This document shows, in pieces, positions 10,434 through 18,389 of a stretch of DNA of 64,000 nt. Source of the DNA: Variovorax sp. RA8 (GTDB lineage: Bacteria; Pseudomonadota; Gammaproteobacteria; Burkholderiales; Burkholderiaceae_C). Positions within the stretch are counted from its first letter, which is position 1. Each line of letters opens with the position of its first letter. Position numbers and translations under genes: made by a program. The DNA is taken from positions 1,798,001 through 1,862,000 of the forward strand of contig NZ_LR594662.1 of assembly GCF_901827175.1 (NCBI RefSeq), written 5' to 3'. The notes under the pieces were generated by a model, which made no database searches, was not told where the DNA came from, and saw nothing but the letters and a program-made list of their open reading frames with translations.

Positions 10434-11165
10434 ATGCTAAGGAAAATCGATACCGCCGAGCGCCCCGAGCAGGACGCCGGGGATGAGGGCACGCCCGTCT
10501 CCGTGAAGATCCGCGAGCGCGTGCTCGCCGCGCGCAAGCGCTTCCATGCCAACGACAACATCGCCGAGTTCATCGAGCCCGGCGAGCTCGAGAGCCTGCT
10601 CGACGAGGTCGAGCACAAGATGAAGGACGTGCTCGAGGCGCTCGTGATCGACCTCGACAACGACCACAACACCGAGAACACCGCGCGCCGCGTCGCCAAG
10701 ATGTACCTGAACGAAGTGTTCAAGGGCCGCTACGTGGCCCCGCCTTCGCTCACCGAGTTCCCCAACGCCGAGCATCTGAACGAGCTCATGATCGTCGGTC
10801 CCATCACGGTGCGCAGCGCCTGCTCGCACCACTTCTGCCCGATCATCGGCAAGCTCTGGATCGGCGTGATGCCCAACGAGAAGACCAACGTCATCGGCCT
10901 GTCGAAATACGCGCGGCTGGCCGAGTGGGTCATGAGCCGTCCCCAAATCCAGGAAGAGGCCGTGGTCCAACTCGCCGACCTGATCCAGGAGCGCACCCAG
11001 CCCGACGGGCTGGCGCTGGTGATGGAGGCCGAGCACTTCTGCATGCAGTGGCGCGGCGTCAAGGAGATGGACAGCAAGATGATCAACTCCGTGATGCGCG
11101 GCGTCTTCCTCAAGGATTCCAACCTGCGGCGCGAATTCCTCGCGCTGATCCCGCGCCGGAGTTGA
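10434..11165 (+). CDS. folE: GTP cyclohydrolase I
   Basis: The 243-residue enzyme converts GTP to 7,8-dihydroneopterin triphosphate, opening folate synthesis. The family signatures TENTARRVAKMYLNEVF and RSACSHHFCPIIGKLWIGV are present; the latter supplies the zinc Cys/His ligands and the catalytic His. The third Cys is in AEHFCMQWRGVK. The N-terminal 40 residues are variable. With nudB 0.8 kb upstream, the locus covers the first two folate steps. A TAGGAT -10-like box lies six bases before the ATG, with only a GGA as possible ribosome site. Confidence 0.96.
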   Translation: MLRKIDTAERPEQDAGDEGTPVSVKIRERVLAARKRFHANDNIAEFIEPGELESLLDEVEHKMKDVLEALVIDLDNDHNTENTARRVAKMYLNEVFKGRYVAPPSLTEFPNAEHLNELMIVGPITVRSACSHHFCPIIGKLWIGVMPNEKTNVIGLSKYARLAEWVMSRPQIQEEAVVQLADLIQERTQPDGLALVMEAEHFCMQWRGVKEMDSKMINSVMRGVFLKDSNLRREFLALIPRRS

Positions 11166-11170
11166 ACACC

Positions 11171-11593
11171 ATGCTCGTACGCCTGCTCTATGTCAGCCGT
11201 GCTGTCGACACCAGCCCCGGCGCAGTGGAGGCCATCCTCGCGCAATCGCGCTCGCACAACCCCGCCTGCGGCATCACCGGCATCCTTTGCTATGGCGGCG
11301 GTGTGTTCCTGCAGGCCATCGAGGGCGGGCGGACCGCGATCAGCGAGCTCTATGGTCATATCCAGAGAGACCCGCGCCACAAGGACGTGGTGCTGCTGCA
11401 CTACGAGGAAATCTCGGAACGTCGCTTCGGCGGCTGGACCATGGGACAGGTCAACCTGTCCAAGCTCAACGTCTCGACCCTGCTGAAGTATTCCGAAAAG
11501 CCGGAGCTCGACCCTTATTCGGTCTCGGGCAAGGTTTCGCTCGCGCTGCTGGAAGAGCTGATGGCGACCGCCGCCATCGTCGGCCGTCACTGA
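11171..11593 (+). CDS. BLUF domain blue-light photoreceptor
   Basis: This single-domain protein of 140 residues binds FAD and senses blue light. The photocycle residues fall at the spacing of AppA: Tyr7 (LLYVS), Asn30, Gln48 (GGVFLQAIEG), Trp89 and Met91 (GGWTMG). No output domain follows, only about 45 C-terminal residues predicted as helices, so it must act by binding a partner. It starts five bases after folE and is therefore probably co-transcribed with it, linking light sensing to folate/pterin genes by position only. Confidence 0.92.
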   Translation: MLVRLLYVSRAVDTSPGAVEAILAQSRSHNPACGITGILCYGGGVFLQAIEGGRTAISELYGHIQRDPRHKDVVLLHYEEISERRFGGWTMGQVNLSKLNVSTLLKYSEKPELDPYSVSGKVSLALLEELMATAAIVGRH

Positions 11594-11608
11594 GGGCGGC
11601 GTCCCGCG

Positions 11609-12439
11609 GTGCCCGCCCTGCTGCTGGGCTGCGATTTCTCCAGCGCGCCGAGCGCGCGCAAGCCCATCGTGCTGGCCCTTGACTGCGCCACACCGGATGG
11701 CGTGGCCTTGCGGCGGCTCGAGCGCTTCACCTCGCTCGAAGCCTGGCGTGGGTGGCTGGCCGACCAGCCTGCCTGGATCGGCGCGTTCGATTTTCCCTTC
11801 GGCCTGCCGCGGGAACTGGTCACGCATCTCGGCTGGCCGATGCAATGGCGGGCACTGATCGCCCACTACGCCGGCCTGGATCGCGCCCTGATCCGCGAGA
11901 CCTTCGCCGCCTTCTGCGCAGCGCGACCCGTGGGCGGCAAGTTCGCACACCGCGCGACCGACGCGCCGGCCGGCTCCAGCCCTTCGATGAAATGGGTCAA
12001 CCCGCCCGTGGCCTTGATGCTGCACGCCGGCGTGCCGCGGCTGCTGGAGGCCGGCGCGGCCCTGCCAGGCCTGCATGTGCCGGCCGGCGCCGCCAGGCGC
12101 ATCGCGCTCGAGGGCTACCCGGGCCTGCTGGCGCGAGAGCTGATCGGCCGGCGCAGCTACAAGAGTGACGGTGCCGCCCTCCAGGGCGCCCCGCGGAGCG
12201 AAGCGCGCGCTGAGCTGCTTGCCGAGCTCGAAGGCGGCGCCACGCGCCTGGGCCTCAGGCTGGCGGTCGGCGGTGCCGAGCGCGACCAGCTGCTGGCCGA
12301 CGCGCATGGCGACTGCCTCGATGCGGCGCTGTGCCTTGTGCAAGCTGCTTGGGGCGCGGCTCGCCAAACGAGCGCCGGCCCGGGCTACGGGCTACCAGCG
12401 GCCATGGACCCCCTGGAAGGCTGGATCCTCACCGCCTGA
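11609..12439 (+). CDS. DUF429 domain-containing protein
   Basis: The 276-residue protein matches DUF429: an N-terminal GCDFSSAP strand-loop, IGAFDFPFGLPREL with acidic residues as in an RNase H-like fold, and a C-terminal HGDCLDAALCLVQAAW motif. An RNase H-like nuclease has been suggested for the family but not proven. It starts with GTG 15 bases after the BLUF gene, so it may be in the folE-BLUF unit. Confidence 0.75.
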   Translation: MPALLLGCDFSSAPSARKPIVLALDCATPDGVALRRLERFTSLEAWRGWLADQPAWIGAFDFPFGLPRELVTHLGWPMQWRALIAHYAGLDRALIRETFAAFCAARPVGGKFAHRATDAPAGSSPSMKWVNPPVALMLHAGVPRLLEAGAALPGLHVPAGAARRIALEGYPGLLARELIGRRSYKSDGAALQGAPRSEARAELLAELEGGATRLGLRLAVGGAERDQLLADAHGDCLDAALCLVQAAWGAARQTSAGPGYGLPAAMDPLEGWILTA

Positions 12440-12541
12440 AGTCCTACATCACCTCACGGATGGTGCCGGTGCTCAATGTTGGTGCCCGCTCGCTACCCTT
12501 GCCCGGTGGTCCGAACGGACCGTTCATCCAAGGAGCTTGTC

Positions 12542-13051
12542 ATGATCACACCCATTTCCAATCGCAACCGGATGGCACTGCTGCTGGTGGGCGGTGTGCT
12601 GGTGCTTGCCGCCTGCGACAAGGGCGGCAAGCAAACGGCCGGCGAGAAGCTGGATTCGGCCATCGCCAAGACCGAGCAGGCAGGAGACGAGGCGAAGGCC
12701 AAGGCCGAACGCCTGGCTCGGGAAGCCGCGCAGAAGGCGGGGTCGTCGAGTGCTTCGGCCGAGTCCACGATCAAGCGGGAGTCCCAGGACGCCATCGACG
12801 CGGCCAAGACAGCGGGCGCCTCGGCGGCCGCCACCGTCGACGATGCCGCGATCACCGCCGCCGTGTCGGCGGGCTTGGCAAAGGATCCCGACCTGAGAGC
12901 GACCAGCATCGACGTCGACACCCAGGGTGGAACCGTCATGCTGAAGGGCCCGGCGCCCAATGCCGCGGCCAAGCTCCGCGCGACGGAGATCGCCAAGGCG
13001 GTGAAGGGTGTCAGCGCGGTCGACAACCAGCTGCAGGTGAAGACCATGTAG
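12542..13051 (+). CDS. BON domain lipoprotein
   Basis: The 169-residue protein has a signal peptide ending in the lipobox LAAC (Cys about residue 24). A Lys/Ala/Glu-rich helical region (30-95) leads to one BON domain (from AAITAAVSAGLAKDPDL to the C-terminus) of the OsmY/Kon type, which binds phospholipid surfaces. It is likely anchored in the envelope and stress-related, matching the small stress proteins encoded opposite. AAGGAGC (12530-12536) is a good ribosome site. A bidirectional terminator follows. Confidence 0.85.
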   Translation: MITPISNRNRMALLLVGGVLVLAACDKGGKQTAGEKLDSAIAKTEQAGDEAKAKAERLAREAAQKAGSSSASAESTIKRESQDAIDAAKTAGASAAATVDDAAITAAVSAGLAKDPDLRATSIDVDTQGGTVMLKGPAPNAAAKLRATEIAKAVKGVSAVDNQLQVKTM

Positions 13052-13078
13052 GCCCGCCCGCCGCCTTGGGCAGTCGAC

Positions 13079-13107
13079 AAAAAGCCCGGCTTTCGCCGGG
13101 CTTTTTC
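13079..13107. terminator. Bidirectional intrinsic terminator
   Basis: A perfect stem GCCCGGC / GCCGGGC (13084-13090 and 13095-13101) with a TTTC loop is flanked by five A on the left and five T on the right. It can end both the BON lipoprotein transcript on the plus strand and the ferritin-like gene transcript on the minus strand. Confidence 0.85.
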
Positions 13108-13132
13108 CTGGTGGGCGCTTCGCGCGCCGTGC

Positions 13133-13678
13133 TCAGTGGCCTAGCCAGTCCTTGAGCTCGTCGGCGTGTTCTTCCTCATCGCTCAGGATCTCCTCCAGCA
13201 TGCGCCGGGTGGTGGGATCCTTGTCGCCGACCAGCGAAATCATCTGCCGGTAGGTTTCGATGGCGATGCGCTCGGCCACCAGGTTGGCGCGCACCATGGA
13301 CTGAAGGTCCTTGGATTCATCGTACTGGGCGTGGCTGCGCTCGCGCAGCGTCTGCGGGTCGAAGTTCGGATCGCCACCCAGCTGTACGATGCGCTCCGCG
13401 ATTTTGTCCGCGTGGGCAGACTCTTCGTTCGCGTGCACTAGGAACTCGTCGGCGATCGCCGGCGAGGCCTCGCCGCTGGCGGTGAAGTAATGGCGCTTGT
13501 AGCGAAGCACGCAGACCAGCTCCGTGGCCAGTGCGTCGTTGAGCAGTTGCACGATGTCGTCGCGCCACGGCCCGTAGCCCGGCGTCACGGCGCCCTCGTC
13601 CAGGCTCCTGGAGGCCGCGTCGATCTTGGTTTGGTCCAGCACCAGGCGCTGGGGCTTCTCGGCTGTTGCGTTCGTCAT
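13133..13678 (-). CDS. Ferritin-like domain protein (bacterioferritin/Dps-type)
   Basis: The 181-residue all-helical protein has repeated ferritin-type di-iron ligands: an early Glu in NDALATELVCVLRYKRHY, HANEESAHADKIAERI (ExxH) and a late SDEEEHADELKDWL (ExxH). It belongs to the bacterioferritin-like group and may store iron or protect against oxidants. The start at 13678 is preceded by AAGGA; a longer frame continues upstream through the neighbouring gene and is not credible. It shares the terminator at 13079-13107 with the BON gene. Confidence 0.85.
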   Translation of the reverse strand: MTNATAEKPQRLVLDQTKIDAASRSLDEGAVTPGYGPWRDDIVQLLNDALATELVCVLRYKRHYFTASGEASPAIADEFLVHANEESAHADKIAERIVQLGGDPNFDPQTLRERSHAQYDESKDLQSMVRANLVAERIAIETYRQMISLVGDKDPTTRRMLEEILSDEEEHADELKDWLGH

Positions 13679-14151
13679 GGGGAATCCTTTCGTGGGGGAC
13701 TGTTCGGGTTCTTGTGCATCAGCGTGGTCACGAGATCGGCCACATCGGATGTCTTGAGCACCGCGGCGAGCACTGCCGTGATGGACAACAGGCGCCAGGG
13801 CCTGATCAGCACGACCAGCGCTCCAGTCCCGGCCGCGGCGGCGATGAGCTTGCCCGGCTGTTCGCGCGCGTAACGCTCGATCAGGGGGCGGGCGAGCTGT
13901 CCCGCCGCGTTGGCCGGATGGCGGCGCCACCAGCGCTGCACGACATTGCGCGTTACCGAGGCCCAAGCAACGCGGTCAATGATCGTTTCGCGCCGCGTCT
14001 GTTGTGCAGCCGCTTCATCGGCCGGTTCCCCGTTGGATGCACGATGCTCGCGGCCCTGCAGCTGCGCGACCAGCGCACGGCGCGAAATGGCGAGCCGCTG
14101 CTGCGGCGTCAGGCTCTCGCGCTCAGCGGCCACGGGCGTCTCCTGCAGCAT
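13675..14151 (-). CDS. Hypothetical protein with C-terminal membrane segment
   Basis: The 158-residue protein is not recognised. Its first half is polar and Gln/Arg-rich, with QQRLAISRRALVAQLQ and a WW-RR patch. The second half has two hydrophobic stretches (about 103-118 and 121-135), so it is probably an inner-membrane protein. It lies between the ferritin-like and holin-X genes and overlaps both (four bases and 29 bases), so it is almost surely in their operon. The start may instead be three codons upstream (14160); neither has a good ribosome site. Confidence 0.65.
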   Translation of the reverse strand: MLQETPVAAERESLTPQQRLAISRRALVAQLQGREHRASNGEPADEAAAQQTRRETIIDRVAWASVTRNVVQRWWRRHPANAAGQLARPLIERYAREQPGKLIAAAAGTGALVVLIRPWRLLSITAVLAAVLKTSDVADLVTTLMHKNPNSPPRKDSP

Positions 14152-14503
14152 GGAGGGCATGGATATCGGCATCCACCTGTGCGCGCAACTCGTTGAATCC
14201 ATGGAATTGGATGGGGCGCGCCGCGACGTAGCCGGCGATCAGCGCGATGGCCGCCGAAACGCCGGGAACCGCGACCAGCACCCAATGAAACCCGCCCTGG
14301 ACCACGCCGAGCATGATGGCTGTCCCTGTCAGGCCCAGGGCCAGCATGCCGGCAACCGCTGCAAGCACACCGGCGACGAGCCGCCCTATCAGTCCCTTGC
14401 TGGCCTCTGCCGCTTCGAGCCTGAGCAGCGCCGCATAGTTCGAGGCATGTTCGACGAAAAGCTCGGGATGCCTGAGCACCGTGGAAAAAATGGGATGGAA
14501 CAT
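14123..14503 (-). CDS. Phage holin family (holin-X type) membrane protein
   Basis: The 126-residue protein has a short N-terminal helix (MFHPIFSTVLRHPELFVEHA), a charged helix with the pattern LLRLEAAEASKGLIGR, and two adjacent transmembrane segments (about 44-68 and 72-94). This is the holin-X layout common beside YqjD/ElaB-like genes in Proteobacteria, where it is a chromosomal membrane protein and not a lysis gene. It precedes the unnamed membrane gene and follows the DUF883 gene by 39 bases. Confidence 0.78.
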   Translation of the reverse strand: MFHPIFSTVLRHPELFVEHASNYAALLRLEAAEASKGLIGRLVAGVLAAVAGMLALGLTGTAIMLGVVQGGFHWVLVAVPGVSAAIALIAGYVAARPIQFHGFNELRAQVDADIHALHAAGDARGR

Positions 14504-14542
14504 GGTGCGGCAGGCTGCGGCAGGAACGGTGACGCTTTCAGG

Positions 14543-14917
14543 TCAGTAGTCGTCCCGGCTGCGGCGGCTGGCGAGCACGATCAGGGCGGTGATGACGGCG
14601 CCGGCCGCGGCAGCGACGAGCACCGAACGCACCGGTTGATCCGCAATGTACCGGCCCGTCACGTCGGCAGCCTGTTCCAGGCGGCGCTGGGCACGGGCGC
14701 TGGTCGTCGAGGCGGCATCCAGGCCTCGCTGCACGGCTTGCTGCACACGGGCTGCAAGCTGCTCGACGGTGGGTTCGGCCTCGCGGCGCAGGTCGCGAAC
14801 CTTCTCGCCTGCCGCGTTCACCGCGTTCTGGGCATATGCGCGGGTGGTGTCGATGGCGTCGCTGGCAGTTTGACGTGCCTCTTCAGCCATCTGCGACGGG
14901 GTCTTGATCGTGCTCAT
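14543..14917 (-). CDS. DUF883 family protein (YqjD/ElaB-like)
   Basis: The 124-residue protein has a long amphipathic helical region rich in Ala, Glu and Arg (residues 10-92, coiled-coil-like), then the family motif YIADQPVRSVLVAAAAGAVI, a single C-terminal transmembrane segment and an Arg-rich tail. E. coli relatives ElaB/YqjD are stationary-phase inner-membrane proteins that bind ribosomes. ATG 14917 is preceded by an AAGGAC ribosome site. Confidence 0.88.
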   Translation of the reverse strand: MSTIKTPSQMAEEARQTASDAIDTTRAYAQNAVNAAGEKVRDLRREAEPTVEQLAARVQQAVQRGLDAASTTSARAQRRLEQAADVTGRYIADQPVRSVLVAAAAGAVITALIVLASRRSRDDY

Positions 14918-14973
14918 GAGAAAAGTCCTTCCGGGAGAAAAGTTGCGAGAGCCTGCTCATCGTAACGACGCAG

Positions 14974-15135
14974 TCATCGTCGCATCAAGCCCGCGATGAA
15001 ACTGGCAAGCGCCAGCACGATGAAGATGACGAAGAGGATCTTGGCGATGCCTACGGCGCTGGCCGCGATGCCGCCGAAGCCGAAGACAGCAGCGATCAGC
15101 GCGATCACCAGGAACACGACTGCGTAGTACAACAT
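14974..15135 (-). CDS. DUF1328 family small membrane protein
   Basis: The 53-residue protein is almost entirely two hydrophobic helices separated by [17 protein letters not shown], the conserved DUF1328 centre; it begins [12 protein letters not shown] and ends GLMRR. It is a small inner-membrane protein of unknown function, often near stress genes. The start is fixed by the AAAGGAGT ribosome site seven bases before the ATG; a longer in-frame reading to 15279 lacks any homology. Gene order suggests a stress-response group with the DUF883 and holin-X genes. Confidence 0.88.
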   Translation of the reverse strand: MLYYAVVFLVIALIAAVFGFGGIAASAVGIAKILFVIFIVLALASFIAGLMRR

Positions 15136-15300
15136 GTTGGACTCCTTTGTGAGCTCGTCTCGTTGTGATGGCGGCCCTTCGCGTTGGCGAGAGCATGGAA
15201 CGAACGTTAAAGGAGGGCCCTTCAAGACCCTGTCAGCAGCCGAGGCCTGGAGGCGTAGGAGAGGGCCGAATGGCGGCACCTGCGGGTGCGGGGCCTGCGG

Positions 15301-16671
15301 TCAGGCCAGCTGGCTGGCCGGGGAAGGGGCGGGCGCCGCAGCGGTCGGCAGGCTGGCGCTCAGGCGCGTCCCTTGGCCCGGGATCGACGAGATGGTCAGC
15401 TTGCCCTTGGCCGTCTGGACGCGATGCTGCATGCCTGCCAGGCCGTGGGAGGACGCGCGGGCAGCCTGCATGTCGAAGCCCTTGCCGTTGTCGCTCACCT
15501 CCACCACGACATGGTTGCCGTAGTTCTTCATCACGATGCTGGCTTCGGTCGCTTGCGCGTACTTGCCGATGTTGGTCAGGCTTTCCTGCACCATCCGATA
15601 GACGGTGAGCTGGTTGGCTTCGTCGAGTGACACCGGCTCAAGCACCATCTCGACCTCGATGGCGGAGCGCTCGGCAAACTCGCGCCCCAGGATCTCCAGC
15701 GAGGCGATGAGGCCGAGGTTGGCCAGCGAGGAGGGTCTCAGGTCCTCGATGATGCGGCGCTTGAGGGCAATGCCGCTGTTCAGCAGCTCGTTCATGTGCT
15801 GCAACCGCTGTATCGCTTCGGGCGAATCGACCAGGCGGGACTTCAGCCGCGCCACGTCGAGCTTGGCAGCGGTCAGCAGGGAGCCCAGCTCGTCATGCAG
15901 CTCGCGGGCCAGGAAGCCGCGCTCGGTCTCCCGCACCTCCTGCAGATGGGTGGCGAGCTCGGCCAGCGTCGCGGTCCGCTCCCGCACCTCGTCCTCCAGC
16001 GCATTGCGCTCGCGCTGCAATGCTTCCTGCTGGCGCTCGCCGGCCGAGCGCAGCGCATGCGTCTGGCGCAGGTAAAGATAGAAGGCCGCCAGCCCCGCCA
16101 GCGCCACCAGCCCGATGCCGATGCGGGAGAAGCGCAGCGAACTCGCGATCTGTGCCTGCCCCCGCATCAGGGCTTCGTTGCTGAGCGCGGTCAGCTCGCC
16201 GGTCTGCTGCCGGATGGCCTCCATTTCCTCGCGGCCGACATCCGTGGTGATCACGAATTTCCAGGCATCGTCGTTCCCCTCCCGCCGCAGCCGCACGCTC
16301 ATGTCGATTTCGGCAAGCTTGCGCGAGACATGCTTGGCGAGCTCGGCCAGCCGCGCAGACTCGGCGGGGCGGTGGGCGTAAAGCGACTGGAGCGCGGCCA
16401 GCTGCCCATCGACCTTCTTGACCGCACTGTCGTAAGGTTCGCGATAACGTGCTTCCCCGGTCAACAAATAGCCTCGCTGACCCGTTTCGGCATCGACAAT
16501 GCTCTGCAGCAGGAGATTGAGTGCGAGTCGTACGCGCTGCGCCTCGCTGATCTCGATCAGCGCCTTTGTGGATTGCCGGTAGCCTGCCTCGTTGATGCCC
16601 ACGAGCGCAAGCGCCGCGAGCATCGCGAGCGTGAGGCCGGCGGCCATCTTGGGGAAAGCTAACCAGCGCAT
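15301..16671 (-). CDS. CHASE3-domain sensor histidine kinase (HisKA_3 type)
   Basis: The 456-residue membrane kinase has TM1 (about 9-25), a CHASE3-like helical sensor (about 35-175, with DAETGQRGYLLTG) and TM2 (about 183-202). A coiled coil (205-245) follows, then a HisKA_3 dimerisation domain with phospho-acceptor His259 in ARELHDELG, and a HATPase domain (N box NIGKYAQA, G box VSDNGKGF). CHASE3 sensors respond to unknown signals. The divergent NarL-type regulator at 16779 is the evident partner, with a shared 107-base intergenic region. Confidence 0.92.
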   Translation of the reverse strand: MRWLAFPKMAAGLTLAMLAALALVGINEAGYRQSTKALIEISEAQRVRLALNLLLQSIVDAETGQRGYLLTGEARYREPYDSAVKKVDGQLAALQSLYAHRPAESARLAELAKHVSRKLAEIDMSVRLRREGNDDAWKFVITTDVGREEMEAIRQQTGELTALSNEALMRGQAQIASSLRFSRIGIGLVALAGLAAFYLYLRQTHALRSAGERQQEALQRERNALEDEVRERTATLAELATHLQEVRETERGFLARELHDELGSLLTAAKLDVARLKSRLVDSPEAIQRLQHMNELLNSGIALKRRIIEDLRPSSLANLGLIASLEILGREFAERSAIEVEMVLEPVSLDEANQLTVYRMVQESLTNIGKYAQATEASIVMKNYGNHVVVEVSDNGKGFDMQAARASSHGLAGMQHRVQTAKGKLTISSIPGQGTRLSASLPTAAAPAPSPASQLA

Positions 16672-16778
16672 GGGGTCTCCGGGGGACGCGAGCAGTTCAA
16701 ATTCAGGAATAATCGACGTGAATCAGGGGGCAGTTTGCTGCGACGCAAAAGGCCGCGACAGGACAAAGAAGGTATCAG

Positions 16779-17411
16779 ATGATCAAAATTGGAATTGTGG
16801 ATGACCATGCCATCGTGCGCTCCGGCCTGCGCCAGTTCTTCTCGGAGCACGTCGATTTGCGCGTGGTCGGGGAGGCCGCAAGCGGGCGCGAGGCGATCGA
16901 ACTCGTGCGTACCACGGAGCTGGACGTGCTGGTGATGGACCTTTCGATGCCCGGGCAAAGCGGCATCGACGCGCTGGCAATGATCCGCGCCAAGGCTCCG
17001 GACGTCGGCATCCTCATCCTCAGTGGATACCCCGAGGAGCACTACGCGATGAACCTGATCCGGCAGGGGGCGAGCGGCTACCTCAACAAGGAATGCGATC
17101 CGATGGAAATCGTGAACGCCATTCGCACCATCTCGCTGGGCCGCCGCTACATCACGCCCGCCGTGGCCGAGCTGCTGGCACGGCAGCTCGACCGCAAGGA
17201 CGACGCGGCCCCGCACGAGCAGCTGTCGGAGCGCGAATTCCAAGTCTTTCTCAAGCTGGCCAAGGGCGAGACGGCGGGTGATATCGCCAAGACCCTGTCG
17301 CTCTCGGTCAAGACGGTCAGCACCTATCGCACGCGGCTCATGGAGAAGATGAACCTCTCCTCCAACAGCGACCTCACGTATTACGCGCTGAAGAACAAGC
17401 TGATCGATTAA
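16779..17411 (+). CDS. NarL/FixJ-type response regulator
   Basis: The 210-residue protein has a receiver domain (phospho-acceptor Asp54 in VMDLS, acidic pocket VDDH, Lys in YLNKE) and a C-terminal LuxR-type helix-turn-helix (about 145-205, LSEREFQVFLKLAKGETAGD). It is the likely partner of the divergent HisKA_3 kinase. AAGG lies about ten bases before the ATG. The intergenic region holds a small inverted repeat (ATTCA / TGAAT around 16703-16725) that could be its own binding site; this is a guess. Confidence 0.92.
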   Translation: MIKIGIVDDHAIVRSGLRQFFSEHVDLRVVGEAASGREAIELVRTTELDVLVMDLSMPGQSGIDALAMIRAKAPDVGILILSGYPEEHYAMNLIRQGASGYLNKECDPMEIVNAIRTISLGRRYITPAVAELLARQLDRKDDAAPHEQLSEREFQVFLKLAKGETAGDIAKTLSLSVKTVSTYRTRLMEKMNLSSNSDLTYYALKNKLID

Positions 17412-17484
17412 GTCGCGGAACGCGCCCTCGCAATGCCGGGCGCGACGCATGGTCGGGCCATGAGCGCGATCAGGTAGCGTGACT

Positions 17485-17889
17485 TCAGCTCGAACCCGAG
17501 GTCTGCCGCAGCGTTGAGGCCTGCTCGATGCAGAAGTCGATGAGCGCATCGATCTCGTTCGACTTGTCGAATACCGCATCCACGCCGAACTGGGCGCACC
17601 GCTTACGGATGTCGGGGGTGGCGTAGTTGCTGAGCACCACGATCTTCTGATCGGGCCGTCGCGTGCTGACGGCCTGCAGCACGCCCAGGCCACTGCCCTG
17701 CTTGAGAAACAGGTCGACGATGGCCAGTTCCCACTGTTCGCTGTTCTCCGCCAGCCAGCGGACAGCCTCTGCTTCGGTTTCGGCGAAGCCGACGGCCGAA
17801 ATGCACGTGAGCTCTTCCAAAGTGCCGACGAGGTTCTCGCGGATCGTGACGTTGTCTTCGACGATGTAGGTTTTCAATCTGAGGTCCAT
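17485..17889 (-). CDS. Single-domain response regulator (CheY-like receiver)
   Basis: The 134-residue receiver domain alone has the acidic pocket VEDN, phospho-acceptor Asp59 (AIVDLFLKQG), Ser87 and Lys109 (FDKS). No output domain follows. It could take phosphate from the nearby CHASE3 kinase or act as a phosphate sink. It is convergent with the NarL-type regulator, 73 bases apart, with no strong terminator between. Confidence 0.88.
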   Translation of the reverse strand: MDLRLKTYIVEDNVTIRENLVGTLEELTCISAVGFAETEAEAVRWLAENSEQWELAIVDLFLKQGSGLGVLQAVSTRRPDQKIVVLSNYATPDIRKRCAQFGVDAVFDKSNEIDALIDFCIEQASTLRQTSGSS

Positions 17890-18182
17890 GGAGAACCGCG
17901 CGTCTGCCTGGAATGAAACTCCGCGACCTTAGCGGATGACCGCGATGAAGGCTAGTTGTAAATGTTGCTACCAATGACTGAACGGCATCATGCCGCCTGC
18001 GCCGCCGTGCGGATGTAGGCGCGTTCTTACGAGCTTTGTGGTCTGACTGCCCGTAGGCCGCGCCTCACAGCCGCTGCTGTCGGATGCCGACCCTCGCGCA
18101 CGGCGACGCGCCTTTACGCTTCAAAGGCATCGAGTTGCAGCGCTCCTGCCGCAGCTTCGAGCTCCGTCACCGAGGTGCCAAG
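17890..18182. other. Non-coding region between receiver gene and small ORF (about 293 bases)
   Basis: No credible gene on either strand. GTAGGC occurs twice (18015-18020 and 18053-18058) about 38 bases apart, and the part near 17940-17975 is AT-richer than its surroundings. It must hold the promoter of the minus-strand receiver gene and possibly that of the AsmA unit, but no clear -35/-10 pair was found. Confidence 0.6.
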
Positions 18183-18389
18183 ATGAAGATGATGTGGAAC
18201 TACGGGGCCATCAGCCTGTTGACCCTGGCTGCCGCCGCAGTCGTGGCTCTCGGGGAACCCGCGAGTGCCGAGTTGAAGGTGGTCGAGGCCGCCACCGCCG
18301 CCGCGACGGTAGGCGCGACTGCCCTGTGCTTCCTCGCCTCGCCCGCCTCCATCACCTCGACGCCCGATCGAAAGACGACTGTGCCGTGA
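18183..18389 (+). CDS. Small hypothetical protein upstream of the AsmA gene
   Basis: The 68-residue product begins MKMMWNYGAISLLTLAAAA, a plausible signal peptide or membrane segment, followed by an Ala/Thr-rich second hydrophobic stretch and a short polar tail. No family is recognised. The support is positional: its TGA overlaps a GTG start of the AsmA-like gene by four bases (GTGA, 18386-18389), a typical coupled arrangement. There is no strong ribosome site at 18183, so it may be spurious. Confidence 0.4.
   Translation: MKMMWNYGAISLLTLAAAAVVALGEPASAELKVVEAATAAATVGATALCFLASPASITSTPDRKTTVP

Noticed and set aside
13679..13966. N-terminal extension of the ferritin-like gene
   Set aside because: The extension overlaps the upstream membrane-protein gene and is Arg/Ala-rich. 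The ATG at 13678 has a ribosome site and gives a normal-length protein.
14123..14503. Holin gene as a sign of a prophage
   Set aside because: The gene is a chromosomal holin-X protein next to DUF883 and DUF1328 genes; no other phage genes, integrase or attachment sites are seen.
17421..17444. Inverted repeat CGCGCCC / GGGCGCG after the NarL-type regulator
   Set aside because: A stem is possible, but there is no T run and it sits in GC-rich sequence where such repeats arise by chance. It was not listed as a terminator.
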